From Roseburia_C sp031555935 (GTDB lineage Bacteria; Bacillota; Clostridia; Lachnospirales; Lachnospiraceae), in NCBI GenBank assembly GCA_031555935.1, contig JAVBTX010000008.1:130797-194796 (forward strand): 64,000 bases of DNA. Direction: 5' to 3'. This document shows positions 49,836-59,233 of this stretch, piece by piece; within the stretch, counting starts at the first letter, position 1, and each line of letters starts with the position of its first letter. The notes beneath the pieces were generated by a model. It was given only the letters and a program-made list of their open reading frames with translations. It searched no databases and had not been told where the DNA came from. The position numbers and the translations under genes were made by a program.

Positions 49836-49952
49836 AAAATAAAAAAATAATATATTCGAACCAAGACAAATGTGATACTATAAATGGTATATGTAACAAT
49901 CGTGTGCAAGCATTTAGACGCTAATTAAATTCAAGGATAAGAAGAGGTTGCA

Positions 49953-52889
49953 ATGAAAAGAATTTTAGCAATGGTATTGATTTTTAGTATACTTGTGAGT
50001 CATACAACTACAATAGCGGCAGCATCGGGTGAAGATAAGACTTTAGATTTGGTGATTTCAAGCGACGAGTCATCGGTATTTGACCGTATTTTATATCATG
50101 CCTTGAATGCGATTGGTTATAACATGACAATGGATGCCGCTCCGATGACGTATGCCGACCAGATGGCAGATAATGGAGATAAGGACGGAATGGCATGCCA
50201 TGTGGCAGGTCTGGAAGTGGAATACCCGAATTTAATTATGGTTGAAGAAAGTCTGGCGGAAATAAAATTTGAGGCATTTGTGCGTGCTGATGAAACGATT
50301 GAAATAAAGGAATGGTCAGACTTATCGGGTTTGACAATCGGAACAGTGCAGCCTAAGACATATACAACGGAACATTTGCCTACAGACATAAAGGGTCGTT
50401 TGATAAAGGATAACTATCGGGAGCTGTTTATGGCACTTTTGGAAGGTGAATGTGATGTCGTTGTGGTTAATCTGATAACGGACAATAGTTCCATTTACCC
50501 AGAAGGCGTAAAAAGAGCGACGACTTTAGCAATAGAACCGGTGTATTTATATTTAAATAAAAATCAGGCAGATCTGGTGTCTGACATTTCAAAGAGCATT
50601 GCGCAGCTCAAAACAAGCGAGTTGTATGAACAGATTATGCTGGCGGAAAGCAACGATTCTGATTCAAAACAGATTTTACATATTTCCTCCTATTTTCCGG
50701 AGGATGAGTGGGATATGGGAGTATATGAGGGAATTGGAGACGTCCTAAGCTCTCGCGAGGATATCACTTGTTATAATATTCCGCTCTATACAAATCGTTA
50801 TAAATCAGCACAGGAGCGGGCAAAAAACGCATATTCGGCAATTCGCACCATGTACCAGGCCACACCTCCTGATTTGATTTTGGTATCGGATAATAATGCC
50901 TTGCAGTTTGTTTGTGATTATTACAGTGTATTGTTTTATGGAATACCAGTTGTTTTTTGTGGGATTAATGGAAATGTTGATAATTATTTATGGTCATTAA
51001 ATGGTAATGGAACGGGTGCTTATGAAAACATGTCTGCGGATGAAACGGTGGAATTGCTATTGAAGCTGTATCCAGAGACGAAGGGGATTCTGGTGCTGAA
51101 TGATTACGATGGGAGCGGAATCCAAATCCGAAAAGAGATGCAACAACAGCTTGAGCCTTATCAGGACAAAGTGGAGCTATTATATGGAGAGGATTTATCA
51201 TTAAAAGAAATGGCTGCCTATGTAAAGCAGTTGCCAGAAGATTACGCAATGCTGATTGGGCGTTATGTGCCCAAGGAAGCAAACACTTATATGACCAGAA
51301 GTGAAGTGCTAGAGACGATCTGCCAAGACATCACCATTCCGATTTTTTGCACGAGTATCATAGGGCAGGGACAGCTTGGCGGCAAGCATGCCTCATCTAT
51401 CGCGCATGGAAGTGCAGCGGCTGAAATGGCAGTACAAATATTAGATGGGCAAGATGTTACAACAATCGAACCGATTAAGAACGGACAAATATTGAATCAG
51501 TGGATTTTTGATGAGACAGTAGTGCATCAGTCAGGATTGCTGGTGTCGCAGTTTCCGGCAGATACGAATTGGGTAAATAAACAGCTATCCCTCCGTGAAA
51601 GTAATCCCCAGGCATATCGGATGCAGGTGATGATGTTTGTGTTTGGGGCTGGGATTATTCTGATTCTTTTGTATTTTAGTATTGCAATGGTACGAAAAAA
51701 CAGGCGGCTTAGAATGACTCAAAGCAGCCTGCAAACGGCTGAAAGTGCCAGCGAAGCCAAAAGTCAATTTTTGTCACATATGAGCCATGAAATTCGTACC
51801 CCAATGAACGCGATTATTGGAATGGTGCATTTATTAAGAGAAACGCAGCTAACGGAGAAGCAGCGGGATTATTTACGAAAGACGGAGTTTTCGGCACAGT
51901 CGTTACTGCATATTATCAATGACATCCTTGATTTCTCTAAAATAGAGTCAGGCAAAATGGAACTGGAAAGCCGGCCGTTTGAGCTGCATCAGGTAATTGA
52001 AGGAATCGAATTAATTGTCAGAGAATCCATCCAGAAGCAGAATCTTGAGTATGAGGTTGATATCGAACAAAATCGGATTAAAGTTTTACGCGGAGACTCG
52101 CTTCGCTTGCATCAAGTGCTTTTAAATTTAATTAGCAATGCGGTTAAATTTACAAAACCGGGTGGAATGATTCGTTTATCCCTATTACAGGAACAAGTGG
52201 TGGGAAACGATGTATGGTTAAAGTTTGCGGTTGAAGATACTGGAATTGGTATGAAGCAGGAGCAGATGCAGTCCTTGTTTCAGTCTTTTACCCAGATGGA
52301 TGCTTCCATTACCAGAGAGTATGGCGGAACAGGACTCGGTTTGGCAATTAGCAAAAATCTGGTTCGGGCAATGGGCGGAGAACTTACCTGCGAAAGCGAG
52401 TATGGAAAAGGAAGTACATTTTATTTCACTGTTTGCTTTACCGTGGCGGAGGAAAATGAGTTACCGGAACAAACCAAAGAACAGGTTCTGCAAGCGGCAG
52501 ATTGTCAAAGCGAGCAAGAGATAAGTTCCTTGCAGATTCTTTTGGTAGAAGACAATGAACTAAATCAGATGATTGCGACAGAGCTTTTGGCAATGAAAGG
52601 ATATCATGCGGATATCGCTGGAAATGGATTGGAAGCCATTGAAAAAGTTGGCGAAAAATCATATGATTTAATCTTCATGGACATTCAAATGCCAAAAATG
52701 GATGGACTGACAGCGACAAAGAAAATAAGGCAGATACCAGAATACGCTAATATACCAATTATTGCGATGACCGCCAATGTAATGACTGAGGATTATGAAA
52801 GAAGTGTTCAGGCGGGGATGAATGACCATTTATCGAAACCGGTCGACCCGAAGAAATTATTTGCCCTAATCCAAAAATATTGTGTTTAA
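49953..52889 (+). CDS. Hybrid histidine kinase with two extracytoplasmic binding domains
   Basis: 978 residues: signal peptide (about 1-24), a first solute-binding-like domain (about 29-230), a second domain like the sensory ABC substrate-binding family (about 240-520; HISSYFPEDEWDMGVYEG, TPPDLILVSDNNAL), a transmembrane helix (about 557-580), a short coiled coil, HisKA with His612 in SHMSHEIRTPMN, HATPase with VLLNLISNAVKFT, VEDTGIGM and YGGTGLGLAI, and a C-terminal receiver with phospho-acceptor Asp910 in LIFMDIQMPKMDG. No DNA-binding output is attached and no response-regulator gene adjoins it. The ligand is unknown; both sensor domains belong to families that bind small solutes. GAAGAGG before the ATG. 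Confidence 0.92.
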   Translation: MKRILAMVLIFSILVSHTTTIAAASGEDKTLDLVISSDESSVFDRILYHALNAIGYNMTMDAAPMTYADQMADNGDKDGMACHVAGLEVEYPNLIMVEESLAEIKFEAFVRADETIEIKEWSDLSGLTIGTVQPKTYTTEHLPTDIKGRLIKDNYRELFMALLEGECDVVVVNLITDNSSIYPEGVKRATTLAIEPVYLYLNKNQADLVSDISKSIAQLKTSELYEQIMLAESNDSDSKQILHISSYFPEDEWDMGVYEGIGDVLSSREDITCYNIPLYTNRYKSAQERAKNAYSAIRTMYQATPPDLILVSDNNALQFVCDYYSVLFYGIPVVFCGINGNVDNYLWSLNGNGTGAYENMSADETVELLLKLYPETKGILVLNDYDGSGIQIRKEMQQQLEPYQDKVELLYGEDLSLKEMAAYVKQLPEDYAMLIGRYVPKEANTYMTRSEVLETICQDITIPIFCTSIIGQGQLGGKHASSIAHGSAAAEMAVQILDGQDVTTIEPIKNGQILNQWIFDETVVHQSGLLVSQFPADTNWVNKQLSLRESNPQAYRMQVMMFVFGAGIILILLYFSIAMVRKNRRLRMTQSSLQTAESASEAKSQFLSHMSHEIRTPMNAIIGMVHLLRETQLTEKQRDYLRKTEFSAQSLLHIINDILDFSKIESGKMELESRPFELHQVIEGIELIVRESIQKQNLEYEVDIEQNRIKVLRGDSLRLHQVLLNLISNAVKFTKPGGMIRLSLLQEQVVGNDVWLKFAVEDTGIGMKQEQMQSLFQSFTQMDASITREYGGTGLGLAISKNLVRAMGGELTCESEYGKGSTFYFTVCFTVAEENELPEQTKEQVLQAADCQSEQEISSLQILLVEDNELNQMIATELLAMKGYHADIAGNGLEAIEKVGEKSYDLIFMDIQMPKMDGLTATKKIRQIPEYANIPIIAMTANVMTEDYERSVQAGMNDHLSKPVDPKKLFALIQKYCV

Positions 52890-52950
52890 AATTATAACGT
52901 GGTAGAATGAAGTTAATAAGATGGCTATTTTTGCGAGAGGAGGTTATGCT

Positions 52951-53415
52951 GTGGTAATTGGCGGAATGAAAGACCCCTATGGTAGCTATGGTTTTTCTAC
53001 GCAAGGAGTCGGAAGTAAAGATGAGAATTCGGCACGGAAGGTTGATAAGGCAACTTCAAGTGCAGAATGTCAGACATGTAAAGAACGAAAATATGTAGAT
53101 GGTTCCGATGAAAATGTATCCTTTAAGTCAGCGGCCCATATCGCACCCGAGGCAGCCGGTGCAGCGGTTCGGGCACACGAAGGAGAGCACGTATCGAATG
53201 CATACAGCAAAGCTTCAGAGGACAACGGCAAAGTAGTGCGGGCAAGTGTCAGCATTCATACTTCCATTTGTCCTGAGTGCGGAAGAAGCTATGTGTCTGG
53301 TGGCACAACGAATACCATGATTAAGTATGCGAATGAGAGTAATCCGTATCAGCAGGCAAAAAAGGCACAGGATGCGGCGAGTCTAAAGGGCTCTAAGATA
53401 GATTATGTGGCATAA
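52951..53415 (+). CDS. SprA-like putative metalloprotease with CxxC pairs
   Basis: 154-residue protein with a zinc-protease motif HEGEH in AAVRAHEGEHVSNAYSKA, as in SprA-related putative metalloproteases. Two Cys pairs, ECQTCKERKY and ICPECGRSY, flank it and may form a separate zinc site. A third histidine or glutamate ligand is not certain. I chose the GTG at 52951: AGGAGG lies seven bases upstream. An ATG at 52921 in the same frame is upstream of that site. No signal peptide is seen. Substrate unknown. It follows the histidine kinase by 61 bp in the same direction. Confidence 0.75.
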   Translation: MVIGGMKDPYGSYGFSTQGVGSKDENSARKVDKATSSAECQTCKERKYVDGSDENVSFKSAAHIAPEAAGAAVRAHEGEHVSNAYSKASEDNGKVVRASVSIHTSICPECGRSYVSGGTTNTMIKYANESNPYQQAKKAQDAASLKGSKIDYVA

Positions 53416-53436
53416 GAACAGGAGAACAATTTTGAC

Positions 53437-54180
53437 ATGAAGAGGAAGTCGGCAGAATTAAAAAGATTAGCAAGAGGAAGCCTGACCGGGCGTTATGGAA
53501 TACCGATGGCAGCACTCGTAGTTTCGCAGGTTATCGCAGTAGTGCTGAATATGCCATTTTCCTGGAGCTTGACGAAGAACTCATCGGTACAAGAATGGAC
53601 GATTTATTATATTGCCGGTCTGGTAATATCTTTGCTGGCGACGGTATTGAGTGTCGGTATGATTCGTATTTCACTGCGGATGGTGAGGCAGCAGGAGTAC
53701 CAGTTCAAAGATTTGTTCTATGGTTTTCAGCATCATCCTGATAGATATATTTTAGCTAATTTGTTGCTGACACTCATTTATTTAATAGCAGCAATACCGG
53801 CGATTGTATTGCTTGTAATACTGAACTACGTTGACGATAGCTGGTTGGTGATAGGGCTGCTAATTGGGGCATTCATCGTAATGATGATTGTTAATACCTA
53901 TCTCATGCTGCGTTATGCACTTGTTTATTATTTTTTGCTGGATGATAGTGAAATAAAAATCACCGATGCTTTGAAAAAAAGTGCCAGCATGATGAAGGGA
54001 AATAAAGGAAGACTATTTTATATTGATTTATCATTTATTGGATGGGGATTCCTTGGTGTATTATCAATGGGAATTGGCTTTTTGTGGATTGAGCCATATA
54101 TCATCCAGACGCAGACCATGTTTTATTTAGATTTATGCGGTGATTTAGATAAGCAGGAAGGCTTTTATGCGGAATGTTAA
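53437..54180 (+). CDS. DUF975 membrane protein
   Basis: 247 residues with four or five transmembrane segments. Begins KRKSAELKRLARGSLTGRYGIPMAALVVSQ, a DUF975-type start (ARxxLxGxYG), and later shows DLFYGFQHHPDRY and FLLDDSEIKITDALKKSASMMKGNKGRLFYIDLSFIGW (read as two parts), the family's conserved C-terminal region. Function unknown; these proteins are widespread in Firmicutes. AGGAGAA at a long spacing before the ATG. Ends at a strong terminator. Possibly co-transcribed with the SprA-like gene 21 bp upstream. Confidence 0.87.
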   Translation: MKRKSAELKRLARGSLTGRYGIPMAALVVSQVIAVVLNMPFSWSLTKNSSVQEWTIYYIAGLVISLLATVLSVGMIRISLRMVRQQEYQFKDLFYGFQHHPDRYILANLLLTLIYLIAAIPAIVLLVILNYVDDSWLVIGLLIGAFIVMMIVNTYLMLRYALVYYFLLDDSEIKITDALKKSASMMKGNKGRLFYIDLSFIGWGFLGVLSMGIGFLWIEPYIIQTQTMFYLDLCGDLDKQEGFYAEC

Positions 54181-54192
54181 AACTTCACGTCA

Positions 54193-54245
54193 AATAAGGG
54201 ATAAGAGTGAATTGTATCAAACAATTTGCCCTTATCCCTTTATTC
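54193..54245 (+). terminator. Terminator after the DUF975 gene
   Basis: AAGGGATAAG (54196-54205) pairs with CTTATCCCTT (54231-54240), enclosing a second small stem AATTGT/ACAATT. Ends in TTTATTC. Flanked by A and T so it may also serve the convergent DUF4190 gene. Confidence 0.8.
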
Positions 54246-54270
54246 TAATGCCTCCAGAGGAGGCGTTTTA

Positions 54271-54597
54271 CTACAAATTCATATATTGCTCGTAGTAATT
54301 ATTATAGTAGTTCATAAATTCCTTGGTGCCGCCAGTGGCAATAATGAACAGGAACGAAATAGCGACAAGTACAATGGTCAAAGTCATTCCAATACCGCCC
54401 AAGGTCAATCCCAATTTGGCCTGGCTATTCATTATTTGCCGATCGCCGCGGGACAGTAAGGCAAATATAATGGCTAAGGCACCACATGGAATGGCCAGAT
54501 ACAGACAACAGGAACTAAATAGCGAGATAGTCCCCAAAGTCAAAGAGGCAGTGGTAAATCCAGTGGAACGTTTATTTGAATATGGTTGATAATCCAT
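54271..54597 (-). CDS. DUF4190-type small membrane protein
   Basis: 108-residue protein starting MDYQPYSNKRSTGFTTASL with a short cytoplasmic tip and two transmembrane helices (about 16-40 and 61-88) separated by LLSRGDRQIMNSQAKLGLTLG. The two-helix layout with small residues matches DUF4190 proteins. The start at complement 54597 has AGGAGG just upstream; an in-frame start 19 codons earlier has none. The C-terminal end is Asn/Tyr-rich. Function unknown. Confidence 0.8.
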   Translation of the reverse strand: MDYQPYSNKRSTGFTTASLTLGTISLFSSCCLYLAIPCGALAIIFALLSRGDRQIMNSQAKLGLTLGGIGMTLTIVLVAISFLFIIATGGTKEFMNYYNNYYEQYMNL

Positions 54598-54625
54598 AAG
54601 AAACCTCCTAAATAAGCATGGAAAG

Positions 54626-54654
54626 AGTATAACATGAGAGTGAAAAAAATACAA
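54626..54654 (-). promoter_or_regulatory. Promoter of the DUF4190 gene
   Basis: On the minus strand TTGTAT (complement 54649-54654), 17 bp, TATACT (complement 54626-54631), about 30 bp before the start. Confidence 0.75.
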
Positions 54655-54659
54655 ACAAC

Positions 54660-54688
54660 TTGTATCACCGCCAAGAAAATGATAAGAT
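54660..54688 (+). promoter_or_regulatory. Promoter of tex
   Basis: TTGTAT (54660-54665), 17 bp, TAAGAT (54683-54688). It is divergent from, and only 5 bp away from, the DUF4190 promoter, so the two may compete. Confidence 0.65.
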
Positions 54689-54729
54689 AAAAAATAGTAA
54701 TAATTCAGAAATGAAGGAGATTTTGGAAC

Positions 54730-56871
54730 ATGGATATCATTAGTAAGATTTCAGCGGAATTGGGAATTAAGAAGCAACAGACAGAAGCAACTGTAAAGCT
54801 TATCGATGAGGGGAATACAATACCATTTATCGCTCGTTATAGAAAAGAAGTAACCGGAGCATTGAACGATGAAGTGCTGCGAAATCTATTTGAACGTCTA
54901 AACTATCTTCGTAATTTAGAGGAAAAAAAGGCGCAGGTAATCGCCAGCATCGAAGAACAAGGCAAACTGACCGAAGAATTAAAAAATCAAATACTGGCGG
55001 CAGAAACATTAGTCGTGGTAGAAGATTTATATCGTCCATATCGACCAAAGCGAAGAACCAGAGCGACCATTGCAAAAGAAAAAGGCTTAGAGCCACTTGC
55101 AAATATCATTACCTTGCAAATGACAACAAAACCATTGGCTGAAGAAGCGGCCGCATTTATCAGTGAAGAAAAAGAAGTCTTGACCGCCGAGGATGCCATT
55201 AATGGCGCCAAGGATATTATTGCAGAATACATATCGGATGAGGCTAATTACCGCATTCGCATCCGTAGCCTGACCGTGAAGCAGGGAAGAATTGTATCCG
55301 TGGCAAAAGACCCGGAAGCAGAGAGTGTATATGAGATGTATTACGCATTTGATGAAGCCATTTCCAAGCTGGCCGGTCATCGAACCCTAGCGCTTAACCG
55401 TGGTGAAGCTGAAAAAATACTAACCGTGAAAATCGAAGCACCGGAAGAAGAAATCTTATCCTACCTGGAGCGCCAGATTATCACCAAAGAAAATCCGATT
55501 ACTACACCGGTGTTATTAGAAGTAATTGCCGATAGTTATAAACGTTTAATTGCACCAGCGATAGAGCGTGAAATCAGAAATGAGTTAACTGAGAAGGCTG
55601 AAGACGGAGCAATCAAAGTATTTGGCAAGAACCTAGAGCAGTTGTTAATGCAGCCGCCAATTGTTGGTCAGGTTGTACTTGGCTGGGACCCGGCCTTTCG
55701 AACCGGCTGTAAGCTGGCAATTGTCGATGCAACCGGAAAAGTATTAGATACCACTGTAATTTTTCCAACAGCACCGCAGAATAAGGTAGAAGAATCCAAG
55801 CGTATCGTAAAACAGTTGATTCAGAAATACAATATCACGCTAATATCAGTAGGAAATGGAACGGCCTCCCGGGAATCCGAAATGATAATTGTTGAATTAC
55901 TAAAAGAGATTCCGGTCAAAGTGCAGTACATCATCGTCAATGAAGCAGGTGCATCGGTATATTCCGCAAGCAAGCTGGCAACCGAAGAATTTCCGAACTT
56001 TGACGTGGGACAGCGAAGTGCCGCCTCGATTGCTCGTCGTTTACAAGACCCATTGGCCGAGCTGGTTAAAATTGATCCGAAGTCAATTGGCGTTGGCCAG
56101 TATCAGCATGATATGAACCAGAAAAAGTTAAGTGAAGCACTTGGCGGTGTAGTGGAAGATAGCGTAAATAAAGTTGGCGTTGACCTCAATACCGCGTCAG
56201 CATCACTACTTGAATATATTTCCGGAATTTCGAAAGTGATTGCCAAAAATATTGTCGCCTATCGTGAAGAGAATGGTCGTTTTAAAAGCCGGAATGAATT
56301 ATTAAAGGTCGGCAAATTAGGTCCGAAGGCATATGAACAATGTGCCGGATTTATGCGTATCATAGATGGAAAGAATCCGCTTGATGCAACCAGTGTTCAT
56401 CCAGAAAGCTACGATGCGGCAAAGCAGCTATTAGCAAAGCTTGGGTTTACAACCGCCGACATCAAAGGCGGAAAGCTCGATGGACTTTCAAAGAAAATAC
56501 GTGATTACAAGGAATTGGCAGCAGAACTAGAAGTCGGTGCGATGACCTTACAGGATATTGTGAAGGAGTTGGAAAAACCAGCCCGTGACCCGCGTGAGGA
56601 TATGCCAAAACCAATCTTAAGAAGTGATGTGCTTGATATGAAGGACTTGACACCAGGACTAGTTCTAAAGGGAACGGTACGAAATGTCATTGACTTTGGC
56701 GCATTTGTAGACATTGGCGTTCATCAGGACGGCTTAGTACACATTTCCCAGATGACTGAGCGATACATCAAGCACCCATTAGAGGTGGTAAGCGTTGGGG
56801 ATATCGTCGAAGTAAAAGTAATGAGTGTGGATTTGAAGAAACAGCGAATCCAACTGACAATGAAACTGTAA
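54730..56871 (+). CDS. tex: Tex family RNA-binding transcription accessory protein
   Basis: 713-residue cytoplasmic nucleic-acid-binding protein related to eukaryotic Spt6. N-terminal helical part with EGNTIPFIARYRKEVTGALND, a YqgF/RNase H-like domain near 320-450 (LGWDPAFRTGCKLAIVDATG), helix-hairpin-helix modules (TASASLLEYISGISKVIAKN), and a C-terminal S1 domain (about 640-710, GTVRNVIDFGAFVDIGVHQD). Role: transcription and RNA stability, details uncertain. AAGGAG lies upstream of the ATG with a rather long spacing. The next gene follows by 19 bp. Confidence 0.95.
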   Translation: MDIISKISAELGIKKQQTEATVKLIDEGNTIPFIARYRKEVTGALNDEVLRNLFERLNYLRNLEEKKAQVIASIEEQGKLTEELKNQILAAETLVVVEDLYRPYRPKRRTRATIAKEKGLEPLANIITLQMTTKPLAEEAAAFISEEKEVLTAEDAINGAKDIIAEYISDEANYRIRIRSLTVKQGRIVSVAKDPEAESVYEMYYAFDEAISKLAGHRTLALNRGEAEKILTVKIEAPEEEILSYLERQIITKENPITTPVLLEVIADSYKRLIAPAIEREIRNELTEKAEDGAIKVFGKNLEQLLMQPPIVGQVVLGWDPAFRTGCKLAIVDATGKVLDTTVIFPTAPQNKVEESKRIVKQLIQKYNITLISVGNGTASRESEMIIVELLKEIPVKVQYIIVNEAGASVYSASKLATEEFPNFDVGQRSAASIARRLQDPLAELVKIDPKSIGVGQYQHDMNQKKLSEALGGVVEDSVNKVGVDLNTASASLLEYISGISKVIAKNIVAYREENGRFKSRNELLKVGKLGPKAYEQCAGFMRIIDGKNPLDATSVHPESYDAAKQLLAKLGFTTADIKGGKLDGLSKKIRDYKELAAELEVGAMTLQDIVKELEKPARDPREDMPKPILRSDVLDMKDLTPGLVLKGTVRNVIDFGAFVDIGVHQDGLVHISQMTERYIKHPLEVVSVGDIVEVKVMSVDLKKQRIQLTMKL

Positions 56872-56890
56872 AAATTGAGGAGCAGAAATT

Positions 56891-57544
56891 ATGAGCACAA
56901 CAATATCAGCAAGAAACGTCAACATCCGCAAAATGACCATGACCGGAATGTTATCAGCAGTCGCCATTGTATTAATGTTTTTTGAATTTTCAGTACCGTT
57001 GATGCCAGGATTTATTAAGATGGATTTGTCGGAGCTGCCAGCGTTAATCGGTGCATTTGCGATGGGACCAATCAGTGGCATTGCCATTTGTTTAATCAAG
57101 AATTTGTTGCATTTAACAATGACTTCTACTGGTGGTATTGGTGAAATATCGAATTTTATTTTGGGAACTGCATTTGTGTTACCGGCTGGAATCATTTATC
57201 ATTTGAGAAAATCAAGAAAGAGTGCCTTGCTCGGTTCATTAATCGGAGCAGCATGTATGGCAGGGGTGAGCATAATTTCAAATTATTTTCTGGTCTACCC
57301 GATTTATTACAATATCATGCCAATGGAAACGATTATCAATGCATACCGGACCGCCGCATCGGTATTGTCGGTGGAAATCACATGGAATACAATGCTGCCA
57401 TACCTAGTGGTATTTAATATGCCATTTACATTTGTGAAGGGAATCCTCAGCGTATTGGTAACCTTCCTAATATACAAACATATATCCCCAATTATCAAAG
57501 GAACCTATAGTCGCAAAAATAAGAAAGAGATATCAGATAAATGA
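56891..57544 (+). CDS. ECF transporter S component, RibU-like
   Basis: 217-residue membrane protein with about six helices, matching substrate-binding (S) components of ECF transporters. The stretch FFEFSVPLMPGFIKMDLSEL followed by PALIGAFAMGP is the typical RibU-like start, so riboflavin is the likely ligand. These work with a shared EcfT-EcfA module, not encoded here. No FMN riboswitch is seen upstream; the gene follows tex by 19 bp with TTGAGGAG as ribosome site. Ligand is by family resemblance only. Confidence 0.82.
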   Translation: MSTTISARNVNIRKMTMTGMLSAVAIVLMFFEFSVPLMPGFIKMDLSELPALIGAFAMGPISGIAICLIKNLLHLTMTSTGGIGEISNFILGTAFVLPAGIIYHLRKSRKSALLGSLIGAACMAGVSIISNYFLVYPIYYNIMPMETIINAYRTAASVLSVEITWNTMLPYLVVFNMPFTFVKGILSVLVTFLIYKHISPIIKGTYSRKNKKEISDK

Positions 57545-58050
57545 AAGTAGAATTTGATATAAACCTGAGTGAAAAGGATTTATACCGTTTTAGTATGTAT
57601 CATAACTATACCTCGTTGCAGGGGCTTCTATCAATATTTGTTGGGGTGGGAGCATTTGCCGCAGCAATATTTACGCGTGACCGGGTCGAAACAACCTATA
57701 CATTGTTATATCTCATATTGGGTGCGGCCATTTTGATATACATGCCTGCAACCTTACGAATCAGTACCAAACATCAGATGGCAAGAAACGCGCAGTTGCG
57801 TCAGGCCTTACATTATCTTGTCGACGAGACAGGTGTGACGGTGAAACAATCCGAAGAGGTGGCAGAGCTTCCTTGGACACAAGTGTACCGAATGAAAGAA
57901 ACCAAAAGAAATATTTTGATTTACAGCACCAGGATCAATGCATTTATACTGCCCAAAGAACAGTTGAGTGCGGAAACACTTGAGAATCTAAAAAAAATCG
58001 GTAAAGACAATCTGGAAACGTATCGTTATAGTATCCGGAGAGGGAAATAG
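57541..58050 (+). CDS. YcxB-like membrane protein
   Basis: 169 residues with two central transmembrane helices (about 28-45 and 56-75), a cytoplasmic N-terminus MKVEFDINLSEKDLYRFSMYH and a C-terminal PH-like region with LVDETGVTVKQSEEVAELPW and YSTRINAFILPKEQ, characteristic of YcxB-like proteins. Function unknown. The ATG overlaps the previous stop by 4 bp and the next gene starts one base after its stop, so it is within the tex-ECF-tsaE operon. Confidence 0.82.
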   Translation: MKVEFDINLSEKDLYRFSMYHNYTSLQGLLSIFVGVGAFAAAIFTRDRVETTYTLLYLILGAAILIYMPATLRISTKHQMARNAQLRQALHYLVDETGVTVKQSEEVAELPWTQVYRMKETKRNILIYSTRINAFILPKEQLSAETLENLKKIGKDNLETYRYSIRRGK

Positions 58051-58051
58051 C

Positions 58052-58489
58052 GTGAAAATATTTGAAAGTTATTCGGCAGAAGATACAGCTGCCTTAGGAG
58101 AAAAGCTGGGAAAAGAAGCAAAACCAGGCGAAGTGTATACCCTCATCGGTGATTTGGGCGTGGGCAAGACCGTTTTGACGCAGGGAATTGCCAAGGGGCT
58201 TGGAATTGAAGAGGCGATTAGCAGCCCAACCTTCACGATTGTGCAAATCTATGAAGAGGGGCGGATGCCATTTTATCACTTTGATGTCTACCGGATTGGC
58301 GATGTCGAAGAGATGGATGAAATCGGATATGAAGATTGCTTTTATGGTGAAGGACTGACGATGATTGAATGGGCAAATTTAATTACTGAAATACTGCCGC
58401 CCTCCTATCGGCAGATTACCATTGAAAAAGATTTGGAAAAAGGATTTGATTATCGGCGCATAACGATAGAAGAAAAGAGTGGAGATTAG
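58052..58489 (+). CDS. tsaE: tRNA t6A biosynthesis ATPase TsaE
   Basis: ATPase needed with TsaB and TsaD to place the threonylcarbamoyl group on A37 of ANN-decoding tRNAs. P-loop LIGDLGVGKTVLTQGIAKG, SSPTFTIVQIYEEG (switch region) and FYHFDVYRI, then MIEWANLI, all as in the family. 145 residues. GTG start with GGAGAGGG upstream. tsaB follows directly. The missing fourth member, tsaC/sua5, is not in this window. Confidence 0.94.
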   Translation: MKIFESYSAEDTAALGEKLGKEAKPGEVYTLIGDLGVGKTVLTQGIAKGLGIEEAISSPTFTIVQIYEEGRMPFYHFDVYRIGDVEEMDEIGYEDCFYGEGLTMIEWANLITEILPPSYRQITIEKDLEKGFDYRRITIEEKSGD

Positions 58490-59209
58490 ATGAAAATATT
58501 AGCATTAGACAGCTCAGGATTAGTTGCTAGTGTGGCGGTTGTGGAAGATGATAATTTGTGCGGAGAATTTACCATGAATTATAAAAAAACGCATTCGCAG
58601 ACATTATTGCCAATGCTCGATGAACTGGTAAAAATGATAGAATTAGATTTACAGACAATAGATGCCATCGCTGTAGCTGGCGGACCAGGCTCCTTTACCG
58701 GATTGCGAATCGGCTCAGCGACCGCCAAAGGATTGGGGCAGGCTCTAGACAAGCCGCTGATTCACATTCCAACCGTGGATGCTCTGGCCTATAATTTGTA
58801 TGGGCATCAAGACGTGGTCTGCCCAATTATGGATGCGAGAAGAAATCAGACCTATACCGGCTTGTATACATTTACGAGAGCAGGAATGAACATTGTCAAA
58901 GAACAGACAGCAATTGGAATTGATGAGATTGTTGATGCGATTAATCAGTTGGGACGTGCGGTCGTCTTTTTGGGTGATGGTGTTCCGGTGTATCGTGAAT
59001 ATATAGAGAATAATTGTACGGTGCCATATAGTTTCGCCCTGTCGCATCAGAACAAGCAGCGGGCCGCCAGTATTGGTGCGCTCGCGGAAGAATATTACCG
59101 ACGTGGAGAAATCGAGACTGCCGCAGAGCATCGGCCTGATTATTTACGTTTATCGCAGGCGGAGCGAGAGCGGATGGAGAATCTCCCCCCTCACACAGCG
59201 CAGGGCTGA
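58490..59209 (+). CDS. tsaB: tRNA t6A biosynthesis protein TsaB
   Basis: Dimerisation partner of TsaD in t6A synthesis, an ASKHA-fold protein without catalytic activity of its own. Start MKILALDSSGLVASVAVVED, then NYKKTHSQTLLPMLDELV, VAGGPGSFTGLRIGSATAKGL (family signature) and PIMDARRNQTYTGLY. 239 residues. The ATG follows the tsaE stop with no gap. The extreme C-terminus (PPHTAQG) is probably lineage-specific. Followed by a 95-bp gap with inverted repeats. Confidence 0.93.
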   Translation: MKILALDSSGLVASVAVVEDDNLCGEFTMNYKKTHSQTLLPMLDELVKMIELDLQTIDAIAVAGGPGSFTGLRIGSATAKGLGQALDKPLIHIPTVDALAYNLYGHQDVVCPIMDARRNQTYTGLYTFTRAGMNIVKEQTAIGIDEIVDAINQLGRAVVFLGDGVPVYREYIENNCTVPYSFALSHQNKQRAASIGALAEEYYRRGEIETAAEHRPDYLRLSQAERERMENLPPHTAQG

Positions 59210-59233
59210 ATGGAACGCATATCAAGGGGGATA

